Notes: generated by a model not told the origin, from the letters alone. A stretch of DNA of 64,000 bases from Pseudomonas indica NBRC 103045 (GCF_002091635.1 NZ_BDAC01000005.1:62001-126000), one strand, 5' to 3'. Numbered from the stretch's first letter, positions 17,221 through 28,815 are shown. Translations and numbers: made by a program.

Positions 17221-17496
17221 CGTCCGTAGCCCAGATAAGCCTTGGCGCAATCCAGGACCACGCTTCCCGGATTGCGCTGCGCTTATCCGGGCTACGGAAC
17301 ACCACGTGTAGGGGCGAATTCATTCGTCCATCTTGACTGCGTTGGGCGAATAAATTCGCCCCTACCCAGAGTTCGGACTTTGCTTTTGTAGGAGCGAGCT
17401 CTGCTCGCGATTGCCCGCACAAAAGCTTCGCCAGCAGAGCTGGCGCCTACGAAAAGCGCATGGCGAAGCGTCTTCGCGAATGAATTCGCCCCCACC
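17221..17496. repeat. REP cluster of three families
   Basis: Fills the gap between the carboxypeptidase and the kinase gene. 17222-17297: inverted pair of the GTAGCCCGGATAAG / CGCAATCCGGG family. 17308-17366: inverted pair of the tgtaggggcgaattcattcg family. 17386-17450: inverted pair of the GTAGGAGCGAGCTC / GCCAGCAGAGCTGGC family. 17474-17496: a further single gcgaatgaattcgccccc copy. Each pair can fold as a REPIN-like cruciform. No gene is present. Confidence 0.8.
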
Positions 17497-17506
17497 GGCG
17501 TGCGCT

Positions 17507-18834
<1,328 letters not shown>

Positions 18835-18838
<4 letters not shown>

Positions 18839-21048
18839 TGGCTACTCCGTTCCACACAGGCTTCGACCAGCTCGAGAATCGCCTTGGAGCGATATTCCTT
18901 CGCCAGTTGACGCAGTTTCTCGGCGAACGGTTTCAACGCGGCATCCACCTGTTCGATGTGATCGGCGTGGCGCCGGATATCACGCATGTTGCCCACCAGC
19001 GCCAGTTCGTACAGCACGTTCAGTTCGCTCTGCGGGGGCGCCACGAATGCCGCTGCGGCGGTTTCCTCCTCGGCCGTCTCGGGCGTGTCGTCATGGATCA
19101 GCTCCAAGCCCAGCAGTTCGCCGATCACATGCAGCAGGCGATTCTGCTGCACCGGCTTGGTCATGAATACGTTGGCTCCCGCAACCAGGCTTTGATTCTG
19201 GTCCTCCGGGGTGACGCTGGCGGAAATGGCGATGATCGGTACATGTTCAAGCCCGGCCAGCTCACGGATGTGCCGTGTCGCCTCCAGGCCGTTCATCACG
19301 GGCATCACGATATCCATGAGAATCGCATCGGGCCTGATCTCACGGGCACGGGCCACGCCCTCTTCGCCGTTTTCCGCCAGATGAATGTGGAAGCCCAGGG
19401 AGCCGAGCAGGTCCTTGAGCAGTTCACGGTTCGCCGCGATGTCGTCGACCACCAGAATGGTCTTCGGCTCGCCCCGGTAACCGATCACGCTCAGCTCCGT
19501 CTGCGGAGTCATCACCGCATCGTCACTCAGCGGCACGCTCAGCTCGAACCAGAAGGTGCTGCCCCTGCCGGCCGTACTGGAGACTTGGATGTCGCTGTCC
19601 ATCAGGCGCACCAACTGGCGGCTGATGGACAGCCCCAGCCCGGTGCCGCCAAAACGGCGCTGCGACTCGCCGACCTGCTCGAAGGGCTGGAAGATGCTTT
19701 CCAACTGACTGTCATCCATGCCGATGCCGCTGTCCTGCACCTCGAAGCACAACCGGCATGTCGTTTCGTCCTGTTGCTTCACCTCCACGCGCAGGCTGAC
19801 GTAGCCGCTGTCGGTGAATTTCACTGCATTACCCAGCAGGTTCAACAGGACCTGGCGCACGCGTTTTTCATCCAGCAGCACCACCGCCGGCAGGTTCGGC
19901 GCCAAGTGAAGGTTGAAACTCAGGCCCTTCTGCTCCGATTTAACCCGGATGATGTCGGCGATGCCCATAAGGAAGACGTTGAGGCTGACCGCGCTGGGGA
20001 AGAGTTCGAATTTACCCGCCTCGATCTTGGCCAGGTCCAGCAGGTCGGTGATCAGCATCAGCAGGTGTTCGCCGCTCTGCTGGATGGTTTGCAAGCCCAC
20101 CGCCTGCCGCTCGGTCAGGGCTTTGTCGCGCTTGAGCAATTGGGCGTAGCCGAGGATGGCGTTCAGCGGCGTGCGCAGTTCGTGGGTCATGCTGGCGAGG
20201 AAGGTACTTTTTGCCTGGTTCGCCACCTCGGCCCGCTCCTTGGCGGCGAGCAGCTCTTCGGTGCGCTTCTGCACCAATTCTTCCAGGTGGGCCCGGTGGC
20301 TCTGCAGCTCCTGCTCGATCAGGGCACGCCGCTCGATGTCCTGTTGCAACGCCTGGTTCTTCGTTTCCAGTTCGCTGAACAGCGCCTGCAGCGCCTGGCG
20401 CGTGGATTCCAGGCTGACGCCGAGGCTGCCCAGTTCGTCGCGGCGCTGCCAGATGAAGGGCCGGGACAGGTCGCGACGTGCCAGGCGCTCCGACTCGTCC
20501 ATCAAGCGCTTGATCGGCGCCAGCAAGCGTCGCTGGAGAAGGATGACGATCAGGATCAGGCTGAGCAGCAACTGCCCGGTCACCGTCCAGGCCAGGATGC
20601 GGCGGTCGATGCGGGTCTGGCTGTCGAGCATGCCGGTGTCCATCTCCAGGCTGACGTGACCGATGACCTTGTCGTCGTTGGTCACATCGCGGTCCAGGAT
20701 GACCTGCCGACCGGTACGGCGCTCCGGATAGGCGCGACTGAGGAAGTCGATACCGTTCTCGTCACGGACGCTGATGGAGACGATGCGCGGGTCACCCAGC
20801 AGCGATTCGAATAGCGGTCGTCCGCCTTCGTCGTTGAGGTTCCACAGGGGTTCCTGCATGCCCAGGGCGAGGATTTCGGTGAGGCGCTGGTGCTCAGCGG
20901 TGAAGCTTTCGTTGAGGGCCTGTTCACGATAGCCCAGAGTGAGGAAGCTGCTGACCGTGGCCGGGATCGTCAGCCCGACGATGACGGAAAGCACGATCGA
21001 GGCGCGCAAGCCCAGATGCATCGCCCGGCCGGTTTCCTTTGACGCCAT
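18835..21048 (-). CDS. Membrane hybrid sensor histidine kinase with C-terminal receiver
   Basis: A 737-residue inner-membrane kinase. TM1 spans about 15-38 and TM2 about 153-173, enclosing a periplasmic sensor of about 115 residues. A HAMP-like segment and a long coiled coil (220-280) precede the HisKA domain with His289 in FLASMTHELRTPLNAILGYA. The ATPase has NLLGNAVKFT, DSGIGM and FGGTGLGLSIS; the receiver has Asp579 in AILMDIVMPVMNG. A Glu/Ala linker and a helical tail of about 90 residues follow, which might be a degenerate Hpt-like end. ATG 21048 is chosen for the GGGGAG site before it; GTG 21072 is upstream without one. It overlaps the next kinase by four bases. Confidence 0.9.
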
Positions 21049-21438
21049 CCGCTCCCCCTGTTGCCGATCCACCGCCTGCTGCCGATTCCGGCGCCCCCGA
21101 AGGGAGAGGATAGCCCGCGGAGTGGTTTTCCGTGAGGTGAGTGTGAATCTGGCCCTGCTGGCGAATGGCTTTGTGCGACGCGTTCGCGGGCAGAGTTCGA
21201 ATCTACATCGGGGGCTGGGGTTGGTGGATCACGATGAGTCCGTTGTGGCCTGAAACTCCGCCCCCTCACCCGACGCCGGGCGCCCCCGGCCCTCTCCCCA
21301 AAGGGGCGAGGGAGGTATGTGCGGGTGTTCAGCTTTATCGAACAACGATGCTTCGGTGGCTTTGTAGGGGCGAATTCATTCGCCCGACGGGGTTTCGGCG
21401 AATGAGTTCGCCTTTCGCCCACGCAACCGCTGAGAACA
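21049..21438. repeat. Intergenic region with two repeat families
   Basis: No gene is seen in this 390-base gap between two minus-strand units. 21259-21313 holds a copy of the ccccctcaccc ... ctctccccaaaggggcgagg family, related to the blocks in the muxB/muxC gap. 21363-21412 holds an inverted pair of the tgtaggggcgaattcattcg REP family. The promoter of the kinase pair should lie near 21060-21150. Confidence 0.7.
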
Positions 21439-22401
21439 CTACAAAAACGCATCCCCCGCGCCATTCTTCAGTGCAACGATTTCCGCCAGCAGCGACAACG
21501 CGATTTCCGCCGGGGTATGGCTGCCGATGGGCAGGCCGACCGGGCCGTGCAGGCGTGCGATTTCACTCTCGGCGAGGCCGAGCGATGCCAGGCGTTCGCG
21601 GCGGTTGCGGTTATTCACCCGCGAACCCAGTGCCCCGACGTAGAAGGCGCGCGACGTCAGCGCGGTGAGTAGCGCCATGTCGTCGAGGCGTGGGTCATGG
21701 GTGAGCGCAACGATGGCGGTGCGCTCGTCCGGCTCGATGGCCAGCACGGCATCGTCCGGCATGCCGGCGACGAAGCGGGCGCGCAGGTCCTCCCAGCCAT
21801 GGGCGAACTCTTCGCGCGGATCGCAGACCAGCACGTCGAAGTCGAGCATCCGCGCCATTTCGCAGACGTAGCGCGACAGTTGCCCCGCGCCGATCAGCAA
21901 TAACCGCCAACGCGGCCCGTAGATCGCCCGCAGGGTTTCGCCGTCGAAGCTCAGCGCCTCGTCGCGGTCCGCCGGACGCAGGCGGGTCGTGCCACTGGCC
22001 AGATGCAGCTCGCGGACGACCACCTCATGCCCTTCGCAGCGTTCCAGCAGATCGGCGACCCAGGCGGGATCGTCTACCTCCTCCTCGGTCAGGCGCAGGG
22101 TGCCGCCGCACGGCAGGCCGAAGCGGGCGGCCTCCTCGCGAGTCACGCCGTAGGTGAGCAGCTCGGCACCCACCTTGCCCGGCGGCAGGCGGCCGTCATG
22201 CAGACGGGCGACCAGATCGTCCTCGATGCAGCCGCCCGACACCGAGCCCACCAACCGGCCATCGCCACACATGGCCAGCATCGCACCCGGAGGCCGGGGC
22301 GCACTGCCCCAGGTCTCCACCACGGTGTAGAGCAGCACGCGCCGGCCATCGCGCCGCCAGGCCAGGATGCTGCGCAGAACCTCGAGGTCGGCACTGTCCA
22401 T
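21439..22401 (-). CDS. XdhC/CoxI family molybdenum-cofactor maturation protein
   Basis: A 320-residue protein of the XdhC/CoxI family, which binds the Mo cofactor, supports its sulfuration and inserts it into xanthine-dehydrogenase-type enzymes. The N-terminal XdhC/CoxI domain has VETWGSAPRPPGAMLA and GSVSGGCIEDDLVA (conserved Cys), and the C-terminal Rossmann part has LLLIGAGQLSRYVCEMA and the typical YVGALGSRVNNRNRRERLA. ATG 22401 overlaps the stop of the Mo-subunit gene (ATGA), so it is the last gene of the operon; the longer upstream frame is discarded. Its client is very probably the enzyme encoded just upstream. Confidence 0.9.
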   Translation of the reverse strand: MDSADLEVLRSILAWRRDGRRVLLYTVVETWGSAPRPPGAMLAMCGDGRLVGSVSGGCIEDDLVARLHDGRLPPGKVGAELLTYGVTREEAARFGLPCGGTLRLTEEEVDDPAWVADLLERCEGHEVVVRELHLASGTTRLRPADRDEALSFDGETLRAIYGPRWRLLLIGAGQLSRYVCEMARMLDFDVLVCDPREEFAHGWEDLRARFVAGMPDDAVLAIEPDERTAIVALTHDPRLDDMALLTALTSRAFYVGALGSRVNNRNRRERLASLGLAESEIARLHGPVGLPIGSHTPAEIALSLLAEIVALKNGAGDAFL

Positions 22402-24719
22402 CAGGCGCTCCGCCAGTCTTTCAACTGCGCACGGATCGGCAGGTCGCGGATGCGCTTGCCGGTGGCGTTGAAGATAGCGTTGCACAGCGCCGGCGCAATC
22501 GGCGGCACGCCCGGCTCGCCGACGCCGCCAAGCGGCACCTCACCGGCCGGGCGCACCAGGTGCACGGCGATGTCCTTTGGCGCCAGGGGCATGCGCGCTA
22601 CTTCGAACATGTGCAGGTTGTCCTGCTGGACCCGGCCATTGGCGAAGCTGATCTCGCCGAGCGCCGCATTGCCGATGCCCATCACACAGGCACCCTCCAT
22701 CTGCGAACGAATGCGCTCGGGGTTGATCTGCGGGCCGCAGTCCACGGCGATGGTGGCGCGGTGGACCAGCAGTGCGCCGTCGTCCTTCACCTCCACGTCT
22801 AGCACGGCGGCCACGTAGGTGACGAAGCTGTAGTGCACTGCCAGGCCGAGCCCGCGCCCCTTCTCCTGCTTCTTGCCCCAGCCGGCTTCCTGGGTGGCCT
22901 TTTCGATCACGCCGCGCAGGCGAGCGGTGTCGATGGGGTACAGCTCGGGCGACTCGCCATGGTTCCACTCGTCGCCGAGGCTGCGCGGGTCGATCTTGCG
23001 GTCCGGGCCGAGCAGTTGCAGCAGGTACGCCTTGTGATCCACGCCGGCGCTGGCCGCCAGCTCGGCGATGAAGCTCTGGATGGCGAAGGCATGAGGGATG
23101 TTGGAGACCGAACGGAACCAGCCGACCCGGGTATGGGCAGCGGCCTCGGGGTTTTCCAGGCGCAGATTGGGAATGGCGAACGGCAGGTTGAGAACGCCCA
23201 TGCCCAGCTCGATGGGCGACTCGTGCTTGGGATCGGGGCCGAACAAGGCCGAGATGCTCGGCGCCACACTGCGGTGCAGCCAGGCTTCGGGACGCCCCTC
23301 CTTGCCCAATGCGGCACGCAGGTACTCCACCGACACGGTGTGGAAATAGGAGCAATGCAGGTCGTCCTCACGGGTCCACTGCACCCGCAGATGGGTTCCG
23401 GGGAATTCCTTGGCCAGCAGCGCCGCCTCGATTACGAAGTCCGGCTTGGATTTGCGGCCGAAGCCGCCGCCGAGCAGGGTCACGTTGACGGTGACCTTGT
23501 CGAAGGGAATGCCCAATCGGTCGGCGAGTCGTTCGCGGGTGACCTGCGGCGCCTGGGTCGGCGCCCAGACCTCGCAGGTCCCGTCGTTGACGATTGCCGT
23601 AGCCACCGGCGGCTCCATGGGCGCCTGGGCCAGGTGCGGGATATAGTATTCGGCCTCCAGCACCTGGCTGGCCTGGTCGAAAACCGCCTGGACGTTACCG
23701 AGGTCGCGCACCACCTTGCCCGGCGCATGGGCGGCCTTGCTCAGGCTGTCGCGGTAGGCGCGCGACTCATAGGCGGCGTTGGGACCGTCGTTCCACTCGA
23801 CCTTCAGCGCCTCGCGGCCCTTGATCGCCGCCCAGGTATTGCGCGCCACCACCGCCACGCCGCCCAGGGGCTGGTACTCGGAGGGCAGCGGCGAGCCGGC
23901 GATTTCGATCACCTTGACCACACCGGGGACCTTCAAGGTGGCGCTGTCGTCGTAGCGCACCACCTTGCCGCCGTAGACCGGCGGCCGTGCGACCACAGCG
24001 TAGAGCATCCCCTCGAAGCGCGGGTCCAGCCCGTAGACAGCGCGGCCGTTGACGATGTCGGCGCCGTCGATGGCGCGTGTCGATTCCTTGCCGATGAAGC
24101 GGAACTGCTCCGGAGACTTGAGTTTCAGGCTGTCGCGTGGCGGGACGTCCAGTTGCGATGCCGCCTCGGCCAGCTCGCCGAAGCCCAGGCTGCGCCCGCT
24201 CGGCTGGTGGACGACGCGGTGTTCGCGCGCCTGGCATTCCCCAACCGGGATCTGCCAGCGATTGGCGGCCGCCTGTTCCAGCATGGCCCGCGCCGCCGCC
24301 CCGCAGCGGCGCATCGGTTCGTACCAGTGGCGCATGCTGCGCGAGCCGTCGGTGTCCTGGTTACCGAAACGCTGTTCGTCGCCCGGCGCCTGGATCACGC
24401 GCATGAACGCCCAGTCGGCCTCCAGCTCATCGGCCACCACCATGGCCAGGCTGGTACGCACACCCTGCCCCATTTCCGAACGGCTGCAAACGAAGGTCAC
24501 TACGCCATCGGCGGCAATGCTGAGGAATACCTTGGGATCGTCGCGCCAGCCGTTGGGCATGCCATCGGCGCCGTAGCTTTTCTTTTCTTCGGCGAAGGCA
24601 TCGCGCCAGCCCCAGTTGGCTGCGATCACCAGTGCGCCGGCAGTCACCCCCAAGCCTTTGAGAAAACCGCGACGGCTGAGGTTGGCGACAGCGAAATCAT
24701 CCATGGGCAGCGTGCTCAT
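22401..24719 (-). CDS. Molybdopterin-binding subunit of a periplasmic xanthine dehydrogenase-family (aldehyde/isoquinoline-type) oxidoreductase
   Basis: A 772-residue catalytic subunit that hydroxylates aldehydes or N-heterocycles. The N-terminus carries a twin-arginine signal (SRRGFLKGLGVTAG, then an Ala-rich hydrophobic stretch), so it is folded with cofactor and exported. Motifs typical of the family include the SEMGQGVRTSLAMVVADEL stretch, NVTLLGGGFGRKSKPDF, and the C-terminal GGVGEPGVPPIAPALCNAIF with the catalytic Glu. It lies between the 2Fe-2S subunit (four-base overlap) and xdhC. Two-subunit IorAB-like enzymes usually pass electrons to a cytochrome c; no such gene is in the window next to it. 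Substrate cannot be told from sequence. Confidence 0.9.
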   Translation of the reverse strand: MSTLPMDDFAVANLSRRGFLKGLGVTAGALVIAANWGWRDAFAEEKKSYGADGMPNGWRDDPKVFLSIAADGVVTFVCSRSEMGQGVRTSLAMVVADELEADWAFMRVIQAPGDEQRFGNQDTDGSRSMRHWYEPMRRCGAAARAMLEQAAANRWQIPVGECQAREHRVVHQPSGRSLGFGELAEAASQLDVPPRDSLKLKSPEQFRFIGKESTRAIDGADIVNGRAVYGLDPRFEGMLYAVVARPPVYGGKVVRYDDSATLKVPGVVKVIEIAGSPLPSEYQPLGGVAVVARNTWAAIKGREALKVEWNDGPNAAYESRAYRDSLSKAAHAPGKVVRDLGNVQAVFDQASQVLEAEYYIPHLAQAPMEPPVATAIVNDGTCEVWAPTQAPQVTRERLADRLGIPFDKVTVNVTLLGGGFGRKSKPDFVIEAALLAKEFPGTHLRVQWTREDDLHCSYFHTVSVEYLRAALGKEGRPEAWLHRSVAPSISALFGPDPKHESPIELGMGVLNLPFAIPNLRLENPEAAAHTRVGWFRSVSNIPHAFAIQSFIAELAASAGVDHKAYLLQLLGPDRKIDPRSLGDEWNHGESPELYPIDTARLRGVIEKATQEAGWGKKQEKGRGLGLAVHYSFVTYVAAVLDVEVKDDGALLVHRATIAVDCGPQINPERIRSQMEGACVMGIGNAALGEISFANGRVQQDNLHMFEVARMPLAPKDIAVHLVRPAGEVPLGGVGEPGVPPIAPALCNAIFNATGKRIRDLPIRAQLKDWRSA

Positions 24720-25183
24720 GCCTTGGCCTCCAGTTTGCCGGCGGCGCTATGGATCGCCGACTTGATGCGGTTGTAGGTCCCGCAGCGGCAGATGTTGCCG
24801 GCCATGGCCGCTTCGATCTGCGCGTCGTCCGGGTTGCGGTTGCCTTTCAGCAGCGCGGTGGCGGACATGATCTGCCCGCCCTGGCAGTAGCCGCATTGCG
24901 CCACGCCGACGTCCAGCCAGGCCTGCTGGACCGCCTGGCCGACCGGGTCGCCATGGAGTGCGTCGATGGTGGTCACCGCCTTGCCGACCGCCTGCCCCAC
25001 CGGGGTGATGCAGGAGCGCATGGCCTGGCCGTCGATATGAATGGTGCAGGCGCCGCAGAGGCCCATGCCACAGCCGAATTTGGTGCCGCTGTAACCCACC
25101 ACGTCACGAATGGCCCACAGCAGGGGCATATCGTCCGGGACATCGAGTTCGTGATCCTTGCCGTTCAGGTTCAGGGTAATCAT
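24716..25183 (-). CDS. 2Fe-2S subunit of molybdenum hydroxylase
   Basis: A 155-residue electron-transfer subunit with two [2Fe-2S] sites. The plant-ferredoxin-type cluster is bound by Cys38, Cys43, Cys46 and Cys58 (GCGMGLCGAC), and the second by Cys97, Cys100, Cys132 and Cys134 (CGYCQGG and ICRCGTY). It has no own signal peptide; such subunits are co-exported with their TAT-bearing partner. It is the first gene of the operon and its stop overlaps the start of the Mo subunit. Divergent to the LysR gene at 25305, which is the likely regulator. Confidence 0.93.
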   Translation of the reverse strand: MITLNLNGKDHELDVPDDMPLLWAIRDVVGYSGTKFGCGMGLCGACTIHIDGQAMRSCITPVGQAVGKAVTTIDALHGDPVGQAVQQAWLDVGVAQCGYCQGGQIMSATALLKGNRNPDDAQIEAAMAGNICRCGTYNRIKSAIHSAAGKLEAKA

Positions 25184-25286
25184 GGTCGCACGCTCGTTCT
25201 GGTTATCGGACCGCTTGGCTCAAGCGAATCGCTGGCATTATTCGCCGCCGCGTCCGGGAACATAACCCTATAATCCAACACGTCTC

Positions 25287-25303
25287 GTTGAATTTGGCTC
25301 AAC
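25287..25303. promoter_or_regulatory. Putative LysR-type operator (GTTGA-N7-TCAAC)
   Basis: A perfect interrupted palindrome containing T-N11-A, the LysR-type box, directly before the LysR start codon at 25305. TATAAT at 25269-25274 is a good -10 for that gene. Binding here could both autoregulate the regulator and control the divergent Mo-hydroxylase operon. Confidence 0.5.
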
Positions 25304-25304
25304 A

Positions 25305-26195
25305 ATGAAGTTCACCCGCGCGGACGTTTCCGACCTCACCACCTTCTCCACCATCGCCCGCCACCGCAGCTTCCGCCGCGCGGCGCTGGAGCTCGGCGTC
25401 TCCACATCGGCGCTGAGCCACAGCATCCGTGCTCTGGAGGAACGCCTGGGGGTGCGCCTGCTCAACCGCACCACCCGCAGCGTGGTGCCGACGGAGATCG
25501 GCGAACGCCTGCTGAGCCGCCTGGAGCCCGCCTTTCGCGACATCGCCGAGGCCCTGGAGGAGGTGAACGAGGCCCGCGACGAACCGGCCGGCACCTTGCG
25601 CCTGAACGTGCCCCGGCTCGCCGCCCAGTTCCTGCTGGCACCGCGGATGTCCGAATTCCTGCGGCGCTACCCGCTGATCAAGCTGGAAATCATCGCCGAG
25701 GACCGCCTGATCGACGTGGTGGAAGGCGGCTACGACGCAGGTATCCGCTTCGGCGACAGCCTGCCGAAGGACATGGTGGCCATCCCGGTCAGCCCCGAGC
25801 AGCGCTTCCTGGTGGTGGGTTCGCCCGAGTACTTCGCCGACCATCCCCGTCCGCTACACCCGCAGGACCTGCGCCAGCATGCCTGCATCCGCTGGCGACT
25901 CTCCCTCGGCGGCAACTATCGCTGGGAATTCGCCAAGGACGGCCAGGCGCTGGAAATGGAACTGGACGGCCCGCTGGTGATCAACGATACCCAGCTCAAC
26001 AGCCAGGCCGCGCTGGAAGGAATCGGCCTCGCCTATTGCATGGAAACCGAAGTCGCGGAGCACCTGGCCACGGGCCGCCTGATCGCCGTGCTGGAAGACT
26101 GGTGCCCGACGATTCCCGGTTTCTTCCTCTACTACCCCAGCCGCCGCCAGGTGCCGGCCGGTCTGCGTGCCCTGATCGAGCTGCTGCGCGCCTGA
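25305..26195 (+). CDS. LysR-family transcriptional regulator, divergent from Mo-hydroxylase operon
   Basis: A 296-residue LysR-type regulator. The N-terminal winged helix-turn-helix (about 6-65) reads FSTIARHRSFRRAALELGVS then LSHSIRALEERLGVRLLNRT. The co-inducer domain follows (about 92-290), with LIDVVEGGYDAGIRFGDSL as in the DSF/AphB-like branch. It is transcribed away from the 2Fe-2S/Mo-hydroxylase operon with a 121-base shared intergenic region, the usual layout for control of the neighbour. The inducer is unknown. Confidence 0.9.
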   Translation: MKFTRADVSDLTTFSTIARHRSFRRAALELGVSTSALSHSIRALEERLGVRLLNRTTRSVVPTEIGERLLSRLEPAFRDIAEALEEVNEARDEPAGTLRLNVPRLAAQFLLAPRMSEFLRRYPLIKLEIIAEDRLIDVVEGGYDAGIRFGDSLPKDMVAIPVSPEQRFLVVGSPEYFADHPRPLHPQDLRQHACIRWRLSLGGNYRWEFAKDGQALEMELDGPLVINDTQLNSQAALEGIGLAYCMETEVAEHLATGRLIAVLEDWCPTIPGFFLYYPSRRQVPAGLRALIELLRA

Positions 26196-26280
26196 ACGTC
26201 CCGCTCGTTTGACGGGAGTCAAGATTCCCCGTTCCCGCTTGCCTTACAACTCAGTGAGGCCAAGCGAACGGGAGCGCGAG

Positions 26281-28116
26281 ATGAACAAGCAGCATCAATG
26301 GAACGTTGGCTACTTCCTGATCGCCTTCGCGGTGCTCCTGATGTTCCAGGAATGGTGGGCATCGCGTAACGCCGTCGAGGCCCTGCCCTACAGCGAATTC
26401 GTGCGCCTGCTGAAGCAGGACAAGCTCACCGAGCTGGTGGTCGAGCAGCGGCAGATCAGCGGCAAGCTCAAGGAGCCGGTCAACGGCCGCAGCTACTTCA
26501 TCACCGAGCGGGTCGAGCCCGACCTGGCGGACGAACTGGCGGCAACCGGCGTGACCTTCCGCGGCAAGGCGGAAAACACCGTGCTCGCCAGCATCCTCGG
26601 CTGGGTGCTGCCGTTCATCCTGATCGTCGCGCTGTGGAGCTTCTTCTTCCGCGGTATCGCCGAGAAGCAAGGCTTCGGCGGGTTGGTCAACGTCGGCAAG
26701 TCCAAGGCCAAGGTGTTCGTCCAGCGCGATACCGGTGTGACCTTCGCCGATGTCGCCGGCATCGACGAGGCCAAGGCCGAGCTTGAGGAAGTGGTGTCCT
26801 TCCTCAAGGACCAACCCCGCTACAGCCGCCTCGGCGCGCGGATTCCCAAGGGCATCCTGCTGGTCGGCCCGCCCGGCACCGGCAAGACGCTGGTGGCCAA
26901 GGCCGTCGCCGGAGAGGCCGGCGTGCCGTTCTTTTCCATCTCCGGTTCGGAGTTCGTCGAGATGTTCGTCGGGGTCGGTGCCGCGCGGGTCCGTGATCTG
27001 TTCGAGCAGGCGCGCAAGGCGGCGCCCTGCATCATCTTCATCGATGAGCTGGACGCCCTCGGCAAGATGCGTGGCGTCGGTGCCTTTGGCGGCAACGACG
27101 AGAAAGAGCAGACCCTCAACCAGTTGCTCGCCGAGCTGGACGGGTTCGACCCACGCGAAGGCGTGGTGCTGCTGGCCGCCACCAACCGCCCGGAAATCCT
27201 CGACCCCGCCCTGCTCCGCGCCGGCCGCTTCGACCGCCAGATCGTGGTCGACCGACCGGACCACAAGGGCCGGGCGGCGATCCTCCAGGTACACATGAAA
27301 CGCATCAGCGCCAGCCAGGACGTGGATGTCGATCGGATTGCCGGAATCACCATTGGCTTCACCGGTGCCGATCTCGCCAACCTGGTCAACGAAGCGGCGA
27401 TCACCGCGACCCGCCGAGGCGCGGAGACGGTCGGCATGGCCGATTTCACGGCGGCGGTGGAACGCCTGGTCGCCGGTGCCGAGCGCAAGGGCCGCCTGTT
27501 GCAGCCCCACGAACGCGAGGTGGTGGCGCATCACGAAATGGGCCATGCCTTGGCGGCGGCATTGCTGCCCGGCATGGACCCGGTGCACAAGGTTTCGATC
27601 ATCCCGCGCTCCATCGGAGCCCTGGGCTACACCCTGCAACGGCCCACCGAGGACCGCTTCCTGATCACCCTGCAGGAGCTGAAGAGCCGCATGGTGGTAC
27701 TGCTCGCCGGCCGCGCCGCCGAAGAACTGGTATTCGCCGAGGTTTCCACCGGCGCCGCCGACGATCTGGCCAAGGTCACCGATATCGCCCGGCAGATCGT
27801 CACCCGCTTCGGCATGAGCGAGCTGCTCGGCCAAGCGGTGCTGGAGCGGCAGAGCGCCAGCTACCTCGGCGATCACATGATCGGTGTACGCGAGAAGGAC
27901 TTTTCCGAGCAGACCGCGCGGGAGATCGATCTGGCCGTCAAAGGGCTGATCGACGAAGCCTATGCACAGGCCAAGGAATTGCTCGCCACCCACCGGGACG
28001 ATCTGGAACGCGGCGCCCGCCTGCTCCTGGAGAAAGAAACCCTGACTCCGGACGACTTTCCACCGTTGCGCCCGGCGATAAGCAACGTGAAGTTGGCGGC
28101 GATCCGGCAGGCTTAG
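26281..28116 (+). CDS. FtsH-family membrane AAA+ zinc protease (paralog-type)
   Basis: A 611-residue ATP-dependent protease of the inner membrane. Two TM helices (about 10-22 and 103-124, [22 protein letters not shown]) enclose a periplasmic domain. The AAA module has Walker A GPPGTGKT (196-203), Walker [13 protein letters not shown] and [23 protein letters not shown]. The metalloprotease has HEMGH (His418, Glu419, His422) and the downstream zinc-ligand region [15 protein letters not shown]. It is not in the usual rlmE-ftsH-folP context, so it is probably an extra copy beside the housekeeping FtsH. ATG 26281 follows GGGAGCGCGAG; upstream in-frame codons lack such a site. Confidence 0.93.
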   Translation: MNKQHQWNVGYFLIAFAVLLMFQEWWASRNAVEALPYSEFVRLLKQDKLTELVVEQRQISGKLKEPVNGRSYFITERVEPDLADELAATGVTFRGKAENTVLASILGWVLPFILIVALWSFFFRGIAEKQGFGGLVNVGKSKAKVFVQRDTGVTFADVAGIDEAKAELEEVVSFLKDQPRYSRLGARIPKGILLVGPPGTGKTLVAKAVAGEAGVPFFSISGSEFVEMFVGVGAARVRDLFEQARKAAPCIIFIDELDALGKMRGVGAFGGNDEKEQTLNQLLAELDGFDPREGVVLLAATNRPEILDPALLRAGRFDRQIVVDRPDHKGRAAILQVHMKRISASQDVDVDRIAGITIGFTGADLANLVNEAAITATRRGAETVGMADFTAAVERLVAGAERKGRLLQPHEREVVAHHEMGHALAAALLPGMDPVHKVSIIPRSIGALGYTLQRPTEDRFLITLQELKSRMVVLLAGRAAEELVFAEVSTGAADDLAKVTDIARQIVTRFGMSELLGQAVLERQSASYLGDHMIGVREKDFSEQTAREIDLAVKGLIDEAYAQAKELLATHRDDLERGARLLLEKETLTPDDFPPLRPAISNVKLAAIRQA

Positions 28117-28122
28117 AAAAAC

Positions 28123-28167
28123 GGACGCGGAGCGTCCAAGGCTGCATTCCCACGCAGAGCGTGGGAA
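28123..28167. repeat. Double hairpin repeat between convergent ftsH and mgtC
   Basis: Two adjacent perfect hairpins: GGACGC-gga-GCGTCC (28123-28137) and TTCCCACGC-aga-GCGTGGGAA (28147-28167). This pair is a common intergenic repeat of pseudomonads and may act as a bidirectional terminator here. Confidence 0.65.
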
Positions 28168-28184
28168 CGATCCGCTCCTGTCGG

Positions 28185-28664
28185 TCAATCCTTGCCGCTC
28201 TGCTCCACCCTGCTCAGGAACACCAGGACGACCAGGGCCAGCAGCGTGGCGAGGATCGCCGAGGTTTCCCGCCCCAGCCCCACGGCCACGCCGATGGCGG
28301 CGGTCAGCCAGATGTTGGCGGCGGTGGTCAGCCCTTTCACGTGTTCTTCGTCGCTGCCCTTGAGAATGCTGCCGGCGCCGAGAAAGCCGATGCCGGCGAT
28401 GACGCCCTGGATCACCCGGCTCAGGTCCGCCGCCGAAGTGCCGGCCTGCTGCGGCACCATCACGAACAGCGTGGCCCCCACGGCGACCAGCATGTGGGTC
28501 CGCAGCCCTGCCGCCTTGCCCTTCTGCTCGCGTTCCCAGCCGAGCAGGCCACCCAGCAGCGCAGCCAGCAGCATGCGCACGCTGAAGCGCGTGAGTTGAG
28601 CCACATCGGTCAAATCGGAAAATTCTTCCACCAGCGTCGCCGCGACCGTCTGCCACCAGCTCAT
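28185..28664 (-). CDS. MgtC/SapB family membrane protein
   Basis: A 159-residue inner-membrane protein of the MgtC/SapB family. Four hydrophobic segments are visible; the conserved region [31 protein letters not shown] carries the Glu/Arg pair and the typical GLRTHMLV, followed by [15 protein letters not shown] and [20 protein letters not shown]. It lacks the long C-terminal cytoplasmic domain of virulence MgtC, so it is the short SapB-like form. ATG 28664 has GGAGG upstream; the farther in-frame start at 28691 has none. Convergent with ftsH. Confidence 0.9.
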   Translation of the reverse strand: MSWWQTVAATLVEEFSDLTDVAQLTRFSVRMLLAALLGGLLGWEREQKGKAAGLRTHMLVAVGATLFVMVPQQAGTSAADLSRVIQGVIAGIGFLGAGSILKGSDEEHVKGLTTAANIWLTAAIGVAVGLGRETSAILATLLALVVLVFLSRVEQSGKD

Positions 28665-28815
28665 GGAGCCTCCGCTTGCCCACCACCTCACTCAAGGATG
28701 GACCGACAGCCAAGCCCGGAGTTGCCGGTACCGAGGTTTTTCCCGTTCGGCCTCAACCGATCCGCCCGAGCATGGTCAGACAAGAGAGAACCCGCAGAAC
28801 ACGGAGGACACCGCC

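Noticed and set aside
22833..24776. 647-codon open frame on the plus strand
   Set aside because: Antisense to the Mo-hydroxylase catalytic subunit, which has complete family motifs.
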